Origin: Strongyloides papillosus
Lineage: Eukaryota > Nematoda > Chromadorea > Rhabditida > Strongyloididae
DNA: 64,000 nt
Direction: 5' to 3'
Assembly (NCBI GenBank): GCA_005656395.1
Contig: SRSI01000010.1
Location: 1,984,001-2,048,000, forward strand
The translations under genes and the position numbers were made by a program. Position 1 is the stretch's first letter. The number at the start of each line of letters is the position of its first letter. Below, one piece after another: positions 1 through 12,400 of this stretch. The notes under the pieces were generated by a model. It did no database searches. It saw only the letters and a program-made list of their open reading frames with translations, and was not told the DNA's origin.

Positions 1-519
1 AGTAATCATATATAAATTTTTAATATGTAATACTTTTAATTTCATTTTATATAATTAAAAATATCTCCAAAGTAGAAATCACTTATTTATATATAAGTTG
101 ATTTTTGTGAACTTTTTTAGTTACCTATAAATATCATATCTTATCATATTATCAGCGTTATATTTGGGTCGCGGTCGCGTTAAATGCAATTCAAAATGTC
201 ACACCCCTCACATCTATCAATTGTTAGAGAAAATGGCTAGGAATGTTTGGTTGTACAAAATTTCAGCAATATTCTTATATTTTATTCTTTAGTGGGCTGT
301 CATTGTATTATTCTGGCTTCATACCCCTTTTTCGCTTCTCCACCTATTGCGCCCAAACATGGCTTTTTTAACTTTATCCACAAAGATTTTTATGTATGCT
401 TCATTGTCACTTTTTAAATATGTTAAAATTTGATTTACAAAAGTCCAAATCATATTTCAGATTGCCATTTAATTTAAGTAAAGTGATTTTTACATGTATT
501 GTATATAAATTTAGTAAAT
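1..519. promoter_or_regulatory. Upstream region of first Sp1-like gene
   Basis: No ORF. Mostly A+T rich, but 165-185 holds a CpG-rich patch (GGGTCGCGGTCGCG). CACCC/C-rich boxes follow near 203-212 (CACACCCC) and 320-360. C-rich CACCC boxes are the usual targets of Sp/KLF factors, so autoregulation by the adjacent gene is possible. That is inference only. Confidence 0.35.
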
Positions 520-2057
520 ATGAGCACGGATACGTTACAGCATCCTAATTTAATTATCCGATCACAACCAGAGATCAAATGTGAAATGAATAATATTAGT
601 AGGAATATGAGTAATCAACCAACTAATAATGGACAGCCATTCCAAGTTATATTGCCACCTGGTATAAACCCAGCACAACAACCAGTTATTTTTATTCAGA
701 ATCCCGCAACAACTGTTGGTAGTACCATGCCAAGTAACCAAAACAACCCTGCTGGAGCACAACAAGTATTCTTTGTAACTCCACAAAACATGATACAACA
801 AAAACAACAGGTGTGTAATTGATTTTTTTAGAAATATTTTTGATTTTTTTAAATCTTTCAATAATATTTTATTCCAGTTCACATTCATTCCTGTACAAAT
901 GAATGTGTCTAATGAGGTTGAAGGACCAAATCAAATAAACGGTCAGGTAATAACCCATCAACAAAATGATGTAAACAATCAACTTAATACTCAACTTATA
1001 TCAGTAAACGGGTCTTTGATGGCATTACAGCCTGAATACATTCAAGATAACCCAAGTCAAATAAATTCTCACCAACAATTAAATTCTAATCAACAAATCA
1101 TGATTCATCAAAATAATCACGGATCTCCAATGATTAAACAAGAAGTTATTTATAACAGTACATCTTCCAATAATAGTAATCAAAATTTTAATAGGAATAC
1201 TATTAATCAACAACCTATAATTGTACAACAAAATAATAGACAACAAATTCAGATACCACAACAACAAAATCAGGGAAATAGTCAATCAATGAACCAAAAT
1301 AATAATAATAACCCACCAATTCATGTGCATTTACAGAGTCCGAAAGCTGCTAGCTTAGTGCTTCCTAATCAACAAACAATTACATTAGGTAATCTCCATT
1401 TTCGCCAAGATCCTACTGATCCCCAAAAATGGATAATTACAAATGAAGCTGGTCAATCTCCAATAACTGCTGCAACAATAGCTGCCTCGATGAATATTAA
1501 TCATGCTGTGAATCAACCAAAAAATGAAACAGGTACAAATAATAATAATACGATTACAGCTTCAAATGGAAGAAAAATTTCAAAACGATGTGCTTGTACT
1601 TGTCCGAATTGCCTTAATAGTGCTAATATGCCTAGAGGTGAGAGGCCCAGAGTTCATATATGTCATTTATGTAATAAAACGTATAGCAAGACAAGTCATT
1701 TGAAAAGTCATTTACGTAGTCATTTTGGTGATAAACCATTTGTTTGTGATTGGCAAAATTGTACAAAACGTTTCACTAGAAGTGATGAACTCCAACGTCA
1801 TAGGCGAATACATACAGGAGAGAAGAAATTTTCATGTGAAATATGTGATAAAAAGTTTATAAGAAGTGATCATTTGAGGTTAGTGATTTTTAATAATTTA
1901 CAAATAATAGTCTGTTTACAGCAAACATTTACGAACGCATTTTAATTCAAATAGAATTAATAATAGGAAACCTCAGGATAATAAAGAAAGTGCAGCTAAG
2001 TTAAATGCAACAATAGATAGTGTATTAAATAGTCAGGTCCCTTGGAATGGTGTATAA
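520..2057 (+). CDS. Sp1-like C2H2 zinc-finger transcription factor (copy 1)
   Basis: Three exons 520-810, 878-1878 and 1922-2057 give 475 residues. The glutamine- and asparagine-rich N-terminal half resembles Sp-family activation domains. At about residues 274-292 is the segment [18 protein letters not shown], shared with the neighbour. Then comes a Buttonhead box (CACTCPNC, about 335-342), directly followed by three C2H2 fingers (about 359-448) with standard linkers (HTGEKK). Finger 3 reads SDHLSKHLRTH once the 43 bp intron at 1879-1921 is removed; unspliced, the finger is destroyed. This is the Sp order (BTD box plus three fingers), which binds GC/CACCC boxes in the nucleus. The ATG at 520 is the first in frame; 499 is only a TTG. 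The gene ends tail to tail with a close paralogue at 3530-4807. Confidence 0.9.
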
Positions 2058-3529
2058 AATTATGTATTTGCTAAATATTTTAAGGAAAAAATTGGACATA
2101 CAAAGTTTATAGAAAAAATTGTGTTAGAATAATATAGTTTACAAATCTTTCTTCAACTTTTGGTAATTTCATTATAACTATAGTAGATATGTATACTAAA
2201 AGAAATAAGTTTTTAATTTTTATTTAAATATTAGAATCTTAAACGAGTAATAATTAAGCAACTTATATATGTCATGTAATATATTAATATCATAGTTGAG
2301 AATTTTTTATAAATTTATAAAGCTTATCAAAATTTTACATATTCAAATATGTAATAAAATTTTTTTAATTCCAAAGAAACTTTTTTATATTCATAATTGT
2401 ATTTTTGCCAAAACACATATTTTCATACAATTTTATTTTTATTCAAATACTATTTCAAGTAGCACTGGATATTTTTACGCACAGAAGAAATCGCTATATC
2501 AAGATATTATTTTGTTAATTATTTTACAAATTATTTAGAAAAAATTTAAAAGTATATTTAATAAAAACTTCTTTTAATAATTTATTTCATGGAATCACTA
2601 AAAGTTATAATGTTTACTAAGGTTTATATTCTGGTTACAATAAATAATTCTACTTCCAAATGTTATTTTTCATCGTCTACCATGCTTTTTTTTGTTTAAT
2701 ACTATAATTAATAGTAGATAAATTTAGAAATATATTTATATTACTTTTTAAAGATTTGAAATATAGATGTAATTTTTTTAAATAAATTTTAGTATAAGTT
2801 TATGTTTACAACTAATAATGTTAATGTTATTTTAAAAATTTATGGTTGATTTGCAAATCAATGATACAACTAAAGTTTCTTTTTTTCCCGAAAATATTAA
2901 AAAGTTTAATGCAATTAGATTTTAAATTACCTTTAATTATTAAACTTCTTTAATAGTTTAAAGTTTTTTCATAATTTATAGCATGGATAATAATATTTAA
3001 ATATTTTGAAAAAATAGATATGATTATGGAGTAAAACCAACAAAAGAATTATAGCTCAGAAAATTTACAAATGTTTCGGGTCATAAGAAATTTAAATAAT
3101 CCTTTTATCATTTCATCAAGATGTCTCTCTTAGAAATATGAAAAAAAAATTGGTAACAATCATGCAATTGTAGATAAATTAACAAAGGTATTAATTACTG
3201 GCAAAGGTTGTACTTGTAGACATATATCAATGATAATACCTTGTCTGTTAAATTTACACAACACGTTTAATGTAAGACATTTTATTAAATAATTATATAA
3301 CTAAATTTTAACTTTGTAAGACTTTATTTATTACATCAAAAATTTTTAAACTTTCAACATACAATAAATTTTATTGCTTTCCTTAAATACATAAAAACAA
3401 TTTGTTTTAAAAACAATATTTTTATCTATTATTTAATCTCGTTAAATTAATTATCAACGAGCTTCTACTGTAACTACAGTGTTGATTTTTTTCCTTACTA
3501 AATGCGGTTTTTTTTATAAATACAATACT
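2058..3529. other. Shared 3' intergenic region between two Sp1-like genes
   Basis: A+T-rich DNA between convergent genes. It must hold both 3' UTRs. Several AATAAA-type sequences occur on either strand. The only longer ORF (2296-2538) is low-complexity I/F/Y/K and I do not consider it coding. Confidence 0.4.
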
Positions 3530-4807
3530 TTAAATATGCATGGATGCTTCTTCAAGAATTCCCAAACTTCGTGATGTCTCACCTTTTTTATCATGTACTC
3601 TGCTGTGTTTACTTTTATGATCACTTCTAATAAAACCTTTTCCACATACATTACAGAAGAATTTCTTCTCACCCGTGTGAATACGTCGATGCCTTTGGAG
3701 TTCATCACTCCTTGTGAATTTTCTGGGACAGTTTGGCCAATCACAAACATACGGACGATCATTGAAGTGTGCACGTAAATGAGACTTTAGATGACTAACT
3801 TTTGAGTACTTTTTACCACAAAGATGACACAAATGCCCTGCTATTTTTTCTTCTCTGGGAACATTTGCATTTTTTTGACAATTTGGACATTCACAAGGCA
3901 CTCGTTTTCCTGATGCTCTTTTGGCTGAACGATTAGCAGAAGAACTGTAACTACTGTCTTTCATGCTCATACTAGAAGGTGAAGGACATTCGGAGGTAGA
4001 AGAAGAACCATTATTTATTGCTTCTATCACATTTGATACTAACGTTTGCTGAATAACACCAGAAGAAGGACCGTTCTGGCCTTCTGTAATAACTATCCAT
4101 TTCTGAGGATCATTCGGATCTTGCTGAAATTGTAAATTACCTAAAGTGATTCTCATCTGATTAAGATCGTCTTGTTTCGAAATTTCTTGAGATTGTGCAT
4201 TTAACATATCGCTTGACATCAATCCATTTTGGGTAATTTGTTGCTCTTCAGGGTGGTAATTTTCCAGCGGTGTCAATTGAGGCATTTCATTTGGATGTGA
4301 GTTTTCTATGGGACTATCTTTTGAATTCACTTGATTAGACATTATCTGGTGCATGTTAGAGTTTATGCCCATATTTACAGTCATATTACCATTATTTATA
4401 TCTATTGAGTTAGAAGTCGTTGGAGTCATAATGTGAGGAGGAATTATAATTGATTGTGATATAAATTGTTGGTCACCCGTTGTCTGAATGATACCTTGAT
4501 CTCCACAATTTTCTGTTTTTATTGTTATCGTCTGAGCACCGGAAATTGGTACTAACTGTGTCCCATTCATTACAATTTGTTGGCCAGAAGCCATTTGTGG
4601 CTGTACTATAAAATAATATTGTCCACCAGCTGATGGTGCATTTACTGGTTGGAGATTTAAAGGATTTATCGGAATTGGATTCGCTAACTTATAAGGCACT
4701 CGTTGATTTTGAGCGCCATTTAACAATACCATTTGTGGTTGTTGTACATTACTATACGTTGTTATTTGTTGTATCGGCTGATTATTAGTAGGTTCTTTCG
4801 TTGTCAT
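3530..4807 (-). CDS. Sp1-like C2H2 zinc-finger transcription factor (copy 2)
   Basis: Intronless 425-residue ORF. It has the same architecture as the gene at 520-2057: a Q/N/P-rich N-terminus, the conserved segment ITLGNLQFQQDPNDPQKW (about 220-237), a Buttonhead box CECPNC (305-310) and three C2H2 fingers (about 327-405) with the HTGEKK linker. Fingers 1 and 2 are near-identical to copy 1. Finger 3 differs: SDHKSKHSRVH instead of SDHLSKHLRTH, so the hydrophobic core leucine is a lysine although the zinc ligands remain. The C-terminal tail is short (about 20 residues). Copy 1 has two introns and this copy none, so it may derive from a retrocopy or have lost introns. A nuclear DNA-binding factor for GC/CACCC sites is expected. 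Confidence 0.9.
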   Translation of the reverse strand: MTTKEPTNNQPIQQITTYSNVQQPQMVLLNGAQNQRVPYKLANPIPINPLNLQPVNAPSAGGQYYFIVQPQMASGQQIVMNGTQLVPISGAQTITIKTENCGDQGIIQTTGDQQFISQSIIIPPHIMTPTTSNSIDINNGNMTVNMGINSNMHQIMSNQVNSKDSPIENSHPNEMPQLTPLENYHPEEQQITQNGLMSSDMLNAQSQEISKQDDLNQMRITLGNLQFQQDPNDPQKWIVITEGQNGPSSGVIQQTLVSNVIEAINNGSSSTSECPSPSSMSMKDSSYSSSANRSAKRASGKRVPCECPNCQKNANVPREEKIAGHLCHLCGKKYSKVSHLKSHLRAHFNDRPYVCDWPNCPRKFTRSDELQRHRRIHTGEKKFFCNVCGKGFIRSDHKSKHSRVHDKKGETSRSLGILEEASMHI

Positions 4808-7337
4808 AGTATAAAATAGATTTTATGCAATATTATAAACCTAAAGTAAAGTAGTCGTATTAAAAAAAATATTCGAAAAAATTCAAGGGTAATTAGTTGA
4901 ATTTAAAGCTAGAATATATATATAAGGAGGAGCGTGGAAGATTAAAATATATATGCCAATAATTACATGAGATGAGTAACAACGCCTATGTGTGCGCATT
5001 CAGGAAATGTATGTAAATGATGGCCTCTGTGCGCAATCGTCACAGGATATACACGTTCGGAGACAAAATTCCAAATATAAATAACTAATGTGTTAACTTT
5101 AATATTGTTTTGAACTTAAACTTAACATTTAAACAAGAAAGGTATAAACACTCAATTAGTATATCAATATTTTTCAATAGAACATTATCGACCTTACAAT
5201 GTTTGCATTAATTATTTGTCTTATTGATATATCTTTTGAAGGCATTTATGCAATCCTATAAAACATATCTTAAAAATCTCCTCGACAGTTGCTAACTGTT
5301 TTCTTTTAAAATTAAAAGAGTTAGTATTTTTAATATTTATATACTAATAGTTTGTGTTGTCCTTGGTTGTTTTTAAATATTTGAGATCTTTTTTCACCAA
5401 TAAAGGTTTGTAAATATTTTTTGTATTATCTGGTTAAGATAAGCTTATGGTTATAAACGTATCAAGCTTCAGATAGTATTCTAAAATTTATTAATTAATG
5501 TGCACCAATATAGTAATTTTTTTCCACCGTTATTCAAAGCACAAAATTAAAATATGTAAAACGATAGAAAAAAATTGAAACAAATTTTATTTAGCAATGA
5601 CTACTAGAATTAAAATCTATAGTTAAATGGCATTCATATTTCGAAGACAGTTGGTAGATAGAAAGTTTTTTATCGATTGAAAAATCTACTTTCCATTGAA
5701 TTTATAAATGTGTTTAAATCTTTCTTCAATTTCAGCGTTTTTGTTCGTTAATATTATTATCTTAACAAATAGAATAATCTACAGAATTATGCGTGGGGAT
5801 TTAATATGTAGTGATTATCTTGAAAAAATTTCAAATAAAATATTTAGGTTTAAATAAAGATAATTTTGTTATTAAATATTATAATTTTGCTTGAACAAAA
5901 AAAGGTGGAGATTTTCTCAGTTATTTAGACCTTTGTTTTTTTAAATATTAATTGTAGATAGTGTAATTGTTAAAAACATTGTAATTAAATTAATTTCTAC
6001 TCTTTTTTAAAGAAAATTTTTCTTATCTTTCGATAAGTACAGAGAATTTTATTGGTAAATCGGCTTTTTATTTACATTATAAATCATGAAGTAACAAATG
6101 AAAATAAAATAATATTATACTTAAAATAGCAAAGAATCATCAATTTAGAAATTTAAATATTTCTAATACCATTATATACTATCAAAGTATAATATGTTTT
6201 TAATAAAAAAATTCTTCGCAATACAATGTTTTGATAACATCGAGAAGAATTTATCATTATAGTAAGTTTACTATTATTTTTAATAATTTTTCTGTCACAA
6301 TATAGTATTCAAATATTCTAAAATGACATATTTTCAATTATAACTTTTAAAATCGTACAATTGACGCTTTTTCATTTTAAAGAGCATCATAAATCATTTT
6401 CTTTAAAACTACATCAAAACCTCTACTTAAGAACATATTGTTATTTATAGAATGTAGAATATGGTATTAAAAATAAGTTAAAATAAAATTTCCATATCAA
6501 TGAAGTCAAATTGCATATGATTATACAAAACAATGGGAATATGCGAATATTCATCAATATTGTTTTGGTTATAAACTTCTCAAAATCATTAAATTTTCTT
6601 TGAAGAGATGTAATTTAAGAAAAACATTTTTGAGTTAACTTTAATTGAATGAAATCATAAGTAAACACATTGTAAAAATATCCTTAACAAAAAATCAGAA
6701 AGCTTACTCTTTCCATTAATTTACAATCAATCTTAAGCAAATTTACTACTATCCAATAAAAGTAAAAGTTTACTAATTTATCAAAATTAATTTTATCATA
6801 TAAAGATTCCTTTCTTAAAATGGTACCAATGACAGAGTGCTTTGATTAAAAATAGTTCGGTAAACAACTTACTAACTTAATATCAATAAAAATAATCATT
6901 TGCAAATGGATAATAAAAAATCTATGCTTAACTTAGTTTTGCGGATTTTATAGCAGGAAAAATCCACGCATTAAAAAACACCATGTACGCCCTAAGTAAA
7001 ATAGTCACATGCAACTACCAAAGTGTGACGATTTTAAAAGATTATTTTTTCGAGATTGACATACTAATATACATTTCGTAAATAACAAGGAAAAACTAAA
7101 ATATTAACAATAACAACGTTTATTAAATAAACATATAACCAGGCATACTGCAGTACAATATGAATATATGAAACTTTTCTTAGTTTCTTTACATAGTAAA
7201 CTGGGTTCAGACTTCTATCCAAAAAGCAGTTATAGCATATTCACAAACATAAGAGACGAGTCCATTTAACTTTTAATAGAAAATTGTGGTTTTCATACAG
7301 AAAGCATCCATATCTGCAGCAGCAAAGATAATCCGAC
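4808..7337. other. Intergenic region, upstream of Sp copy 2 and downstream of eL41
   Basis: No supported gene. A less A+T-rich patch at about 4915-5070 lies 110-260 bp upstream of the Sp copy 2 start. It contains TGTGCGCATT (4991-5000) and TGTGCGCAAT (5028-5037), a repeated motif with a palindromic TGCGCA core and likely part of that promoter. The rest is featureless A+T-rich sequence. Confidence 0.35.
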
Positions 7338-7451
7338 TTAACGCTTTGATTGACGTCTTCTTCTACGGAGTCTTCTCGAACGCTTCTTCTTCCACTAAAT
7401 ATAAAGATAAAATAAATTTAGGAATCTTTTCAAACATACCTTCTCACGCAT
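7338..7451 (-). CDS. rpl-41: 60S ribosomal protein eL41 (RPL41)
   Basis: Two exons on the minus strand, 7440-7451 and 7338-7394, around a 45 bp intron (7395-7439, GTATG...TTTAG). Translation gives 22 residues: MREK, then WKKKRSRRLRRRRRQSKR, then TAA. The family is about 25 residues, starts MR-x-KW-(R/K)KKR and is almost all Lys/Arg, so the match is clear despite the size. eL41 is a single basic helix at the interface of the two ribosomal subunits. The human/worm SK ending is replaced by SKR, and the protein is 3 residues shorter than usual. Upstream, 7452-7490 reads on the minus strand as a TTATAG acceptor followed by a short leader, compatible with trans-splicing. The longer plus-strand ORF here is only its shadow. 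Confidence 0.85.
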
Positions 7452-9495
7452 TGTACCTTTGGGTTATCAGGAAGAAACCGGTAACCTATAATTAGAAAAA
7501 ATATTAATCATTGGAAATATTATAAAAATTAAATGATTTTAAATAATTTTGGAAATTAAATAAAATACTAAAGATAATTTAAATATGATACTAATAATAT
7601 AAAAACTCCAAATATCTAACGATGCAATGGGTAAAGATTGTTGTATTGGTAAAACGATGACAGTTCGTTACGAGAGTGAGATATTTGCCAAATCATTCCA
7701 AAAATAAAGTGCGGCGCGACGAAATTGTAGGATATTTGTACCTGCATATCATAGTAAAAATTTTGGATGATTAAATATCTAGAAATTATTTTGAGTAGGA
7801 GTAATTTCTAAAAGCACGTATTTTAGAATTTGACTCGGAAATAATTCGAAGTACATTGATTAAAATAGAATTTACCACACTTTAGTCAACTTTTTATGTG
7901 ATTTGTATTAATATTTAGCAATTAATAAATCAACGACTAAATATTAAACATTATTTTTTTTATTTATTTATGTAGTTTTGATAAAAAAAAACATTAAAAT
8001 AATAACATATCCAAGTAAATGTAAAACACTGTTCAAAAGTTAATTAATAATTGTCAGATTACAAAAAGTATATATCTTCACAAGGGAATTTTATAAAAAA
8101 ATGTTTGTTATTTGCAATGGCATCATAAATCTTTAAATTTCATGTAAATATGAAATAAAATGGAATAAAACTTCATAATTAATTTATCTTTGTATTAAAG
8201 TGTTCATAGTGAATTTTTTTTCAAAAACAAATTGCGGAATTAAACTAAAATCTGTGAAAAGTAATAAATCAGTTTCAATTTCTACATAAACAAATATGAA
8301 GAATTTTACTAATAAATTGATATAAATATCTGTGAAACTTATTAAGTCTTTATTTTAATAGTAGATAATATGAATAATTGTTTAAATTATTTATCATCTT
8401 TTTATCTTTTGCATATTTAAAAATATATTCTAGCATGGTAATTTATTTATCTTTCCTTGCTATGTTATTGATATAATGAATTAACGAAAACATTTTTACC
8501 TCATGCCTATATTTATATATATCACTAAGATTATTCTTTACATACACAACGATATTATAAAATGTAAAAAAAAATAGGAATTTGAAAAATTATATTCATT
8601 TTAATACATAGAAAATATTTTCCCAAATAACTTAACTTTTGTTGGTGATTATCATGGAATTTAATTTATAGAGTTTCATTTTTTTCTATTTTATTATGTG
8701 TAAGAAAAAAACGTCGTTATTTTATATTAAAGTTAAGGTATTTGTCATAAAAATTTACCTTTAAAGCCATAGTTTGTGTTACCTTTTGTTAGTTGGAACA
8801 GTTAATCATCATTATATTTTTATGATTCATTGTTAAAAGCTAAAAGATAACTATTGAGAGAAGGTGACATTAAATAATTTGTCTAAAAACCTATCTTTAA
8901 AGTCCTTGATTATTTATACTTATTGTTAAAATTTTATATAGCCATTCATATACCTAATTAAATTTTTATATATTAATGAAAGTTCATATAGCTTATAAAT
9001 TGCTTAATAAATATTTCAACGTATCATTTAATTGTGACACTTTATTAATTTCGAAACAAAGACTTTTACCCCCATTTACGTGAGTGTCTTCATATTACTT
9101 AACACAATTATATGATATATGAAATCGAATTTTTAGACTTATTGAACAGCTTTTCATTGATAGCTTGTATATAATAATCTAATTGTTATTATATTTTCAT
9201 AGAGTTTACTGAACTTCATGTTTTAACTTTCACATATTATAATGTGAAAAAACTTTTATCAGAAATTACAAAAATAAAAGAAGATTTTATATATGATTAT
9301 AAAGATATAGTTTTTCTTGTGAAAATTATAGTTATTATTTTATTATTAATATTTAAACTAGAAGAAAATTTTATAAATACAAGATATTATTTTCAATTTA
9401 AACAATTTGAAATTTCACTCTAGATCTATAAAACTTTTATTTGATAGTATATTAACTTTAAATAGTCAGTAGTCGTCAAAAAATAAACCGTTTTT
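7452..9495. other. Intergenic region
   Basis: No supported gene. A slightly G+C-richer patch at 7621-7745 (including GTGCGGCGCGACG near 7710) lies upstream of eL41 and may be its promoter. The remainder is A+T-rich with no codon-like structure. Confidence 0.3.
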
Positions 9496-12400
9496 ATGGA
9501 TTGTACTGGTAGAAGGAGTATGATGGAAGAAAATAATAATGCAGTTGATTTAAAATCATTATCTACTATTCAAGTACTCACATACCTTAAAAACAGAACA
9601 CTTTCTTGCATTTTATCAGTTGATCAGACTCTCAAAGTAAAGGAATATTTTGGTATGTTTAATTTAGTAAAATATTTAAAAAATTTATCTTTGAAGTTTT
9701 ACATTTTTTTTAAATTTCTATTTATAGTTTCAATTTAACTCTATATAACATAATTTTTTTAATCTCAAATTGTAGTAGAAAAGTAAACTTTCTTTTCTAT
9801 AAAAAAAATTCTAACATAGAATTATTTATTTACGACTATTATATAAAAGAAGTAGCACAATATAATTATTGAATATGTTATATATGTGCTATAAATGTAT
9901 TATTAAACAAAAATTTTGAAAAGTTTATTTAACAATGATTAGTGAAAAATGAATGTTGACTTGTTTAATTTAAACTTGAAATAATTAAACTTTTAATTTC
10001 CTTCACTTCATCTTTTGAATACTTTTGATTTATACAATTTATATAAGAAGTTTTTTTTCGAATTACATTCTTTATTGCAAATAAGCTTCTTAATTCAACT
10101 ATTTAATCTTTTTTTTTTACTCAATCAATTTAAGTCTTATTAATATGTCTAATTATACGACTAAGATTTTATTTACAAAACCATATCAATATTTTTTTGC
10201 TTTTAATATTTGAAATACCAATAGCTGTCTAACTATAAGCATTGTTGTTTTAATTTTAACTGAAGGACTTTGTGTGGAGAAGATAAATGGCAAGATATTA
10301 TATTATAAGCAAAAAAGCACATTTATACATTCCCTGTATTTTAAAAGTGTTTTCCTACATTTTATGAAGTATATATAATAAGTTATTAAAAGACTATAAA
10401 GTATATACTCAAACTATTTCATAAATTATTATGTGCAACCAACTTATTTTTAAATCTTAAATTTAATCTTTTATATGTATCTATCATATTTAAAACACCT
10501 TATATAATTTTAAGCTTAAAAATTGAAATATTTAAAGCAACTTTTTAAGTGGAGAAAAAATTAATGACAAATGTTACTGCCATATTTCTATTTAGATTGT
10601 TTTTTAAAGTTGTCGTCACAGTTTCCATCATTTTATTTTAAAATATTTTTAATTTTAAATGTGTACAAATAAAAAACATATTTTTAAAAGTCTTTTTAAG
10701 ATATAATATCAATTAAAATTTTTATGTGTCTTATTACATTTTTATTAAAATATCAGACATGAAGATTATACATATCTCATATATATAAATATGATAGTAT
10801 TATATTTTATAAAATAATGCTATAATATAGTATTAACTACATTTTTATTTTATAAGGATAATCTATTTTTTCTATTATTATTTGATAATTCTTTAATTGC
10901 TTTAGTGGTAAAAGTATGCGAAAGGAAATGATCGTTTTGTAGTATAGAAGTAGTAGATTAAGTCATCCAATTTTTACATATCAACTGAATTTGGTGCTCG
11001 TTAATTAATTAAAGGATTTATTTTTAATCAAAATTATATTTGCGTTTTTTGTAATATGCTTAGAGTAGGTGTATTTGAAATGATTTATTGATCTTCCATC
11101 TTAACCTTTATTTTATTATATTGTTCATAAATTTAATTTTTATTTGAAGTTACATTATTTGTCTATTCAAAATTAATTCTAAAATTAAAAATAACTGTTT
11201 ATTTAAAGAAGATGATATCCTTGAAGAACTTATGTCTTTTGGTAAGTTTACTTAAACAAAAGAATTAAAATTGTAAAGAAATATAATATCTTATTTGTAA
11301 AATATACATTCAACGCTTTCCTTAACTTTTTATTGTTAATTATATCTTTGTTAAAAAGCTATTATAAATTTTTACTTTAAAATAATATTCAATCTCCAAC
11401 TTGTAAATATTTCTTTGCATATCAGTAAATGAAACTTATATTTTCTATTATTATACTATTTATTCACTACTAAAATTGTAAAGTATGAAATATCTAAATT
11501 TTAAATATTATCACATCTTGTTAAGAGTATCTTCGACCTTTAAATATTAGACTTTATAGTTTAATTCAATTTATTGTTCCCTGATTTATGATATTTGATA
11601 AAATGAGTAATTTGAGATAAAGCCCTAGAAATTTTAAGAATGTATATTATTTTGACGCAAAGTTAAGTATTTATCACCTTTTTAATGAAATAAACAATTG
11701 TATTATCTACCAAGCTGATATTTTATTAAGTTATTATCAAAGGATTATAACAGTAGGACATGACTATTACACTGATAACAATATAGATACTTTAAATTTC
11801 TCAATATTTTTTCAAAATGACAAAAATGAAATTTCACAAAATTTTTTTTAAAACAAAGTTTAAATTATTTTTATTCTCATAGTCTCTTAAACAAAATAAT
11901 AACTTATCAATGATACTAATCATGTCTCGCTTATAAAATATTTTCTTGTCTTTTTGATACTTCTATCTTATTAACAAATCACTTAATAATTTATTTCACC
12001 CTTCTCAAGTGGTTATATATATTACATTTTTCACTTGTTAAATAATATCTTTTTAAATTTACATGGAATCAATATACATTTTGTTATAGTAAAATGAACA
12101 AAATTTATTAGTTTTTTCTAACTTTAATCCTAATAATCGATTTTTTACTAGCCAATGATAATATAATTTTTTTTGTTCGTTCTTAAAATATTATACAATT
12201 TAAATGATAAACAAAATATAATGGCTTACAAGTAAATATTTTTATTTTGATGTTCCCAGAGATAATTTCTAGAAGAATGAGGAAGGAGTATATAGTACAT
12301 AATGTTGTCCTATTTAAAATTATATAAATTTGGATAAGAATTTACTTACTTTTTATTTATACTATTTTAGCTATCTGCAACCCTTTCCACATTCTATCAA

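Noticed and set aside
2296..2538. 80-codon plus-strand ORF
   Set aside because: Low-complexity I/F/K/Y sequence in A+T-rich 3' DNA; starts at a non-ATG codon, with no motif or splice support.
7286..7495. 69-codon plus-strand ORF
   Set aside because: Shadow of the eL41 gene on the other strand; the minus-strand reading has an intron and a clear family match.
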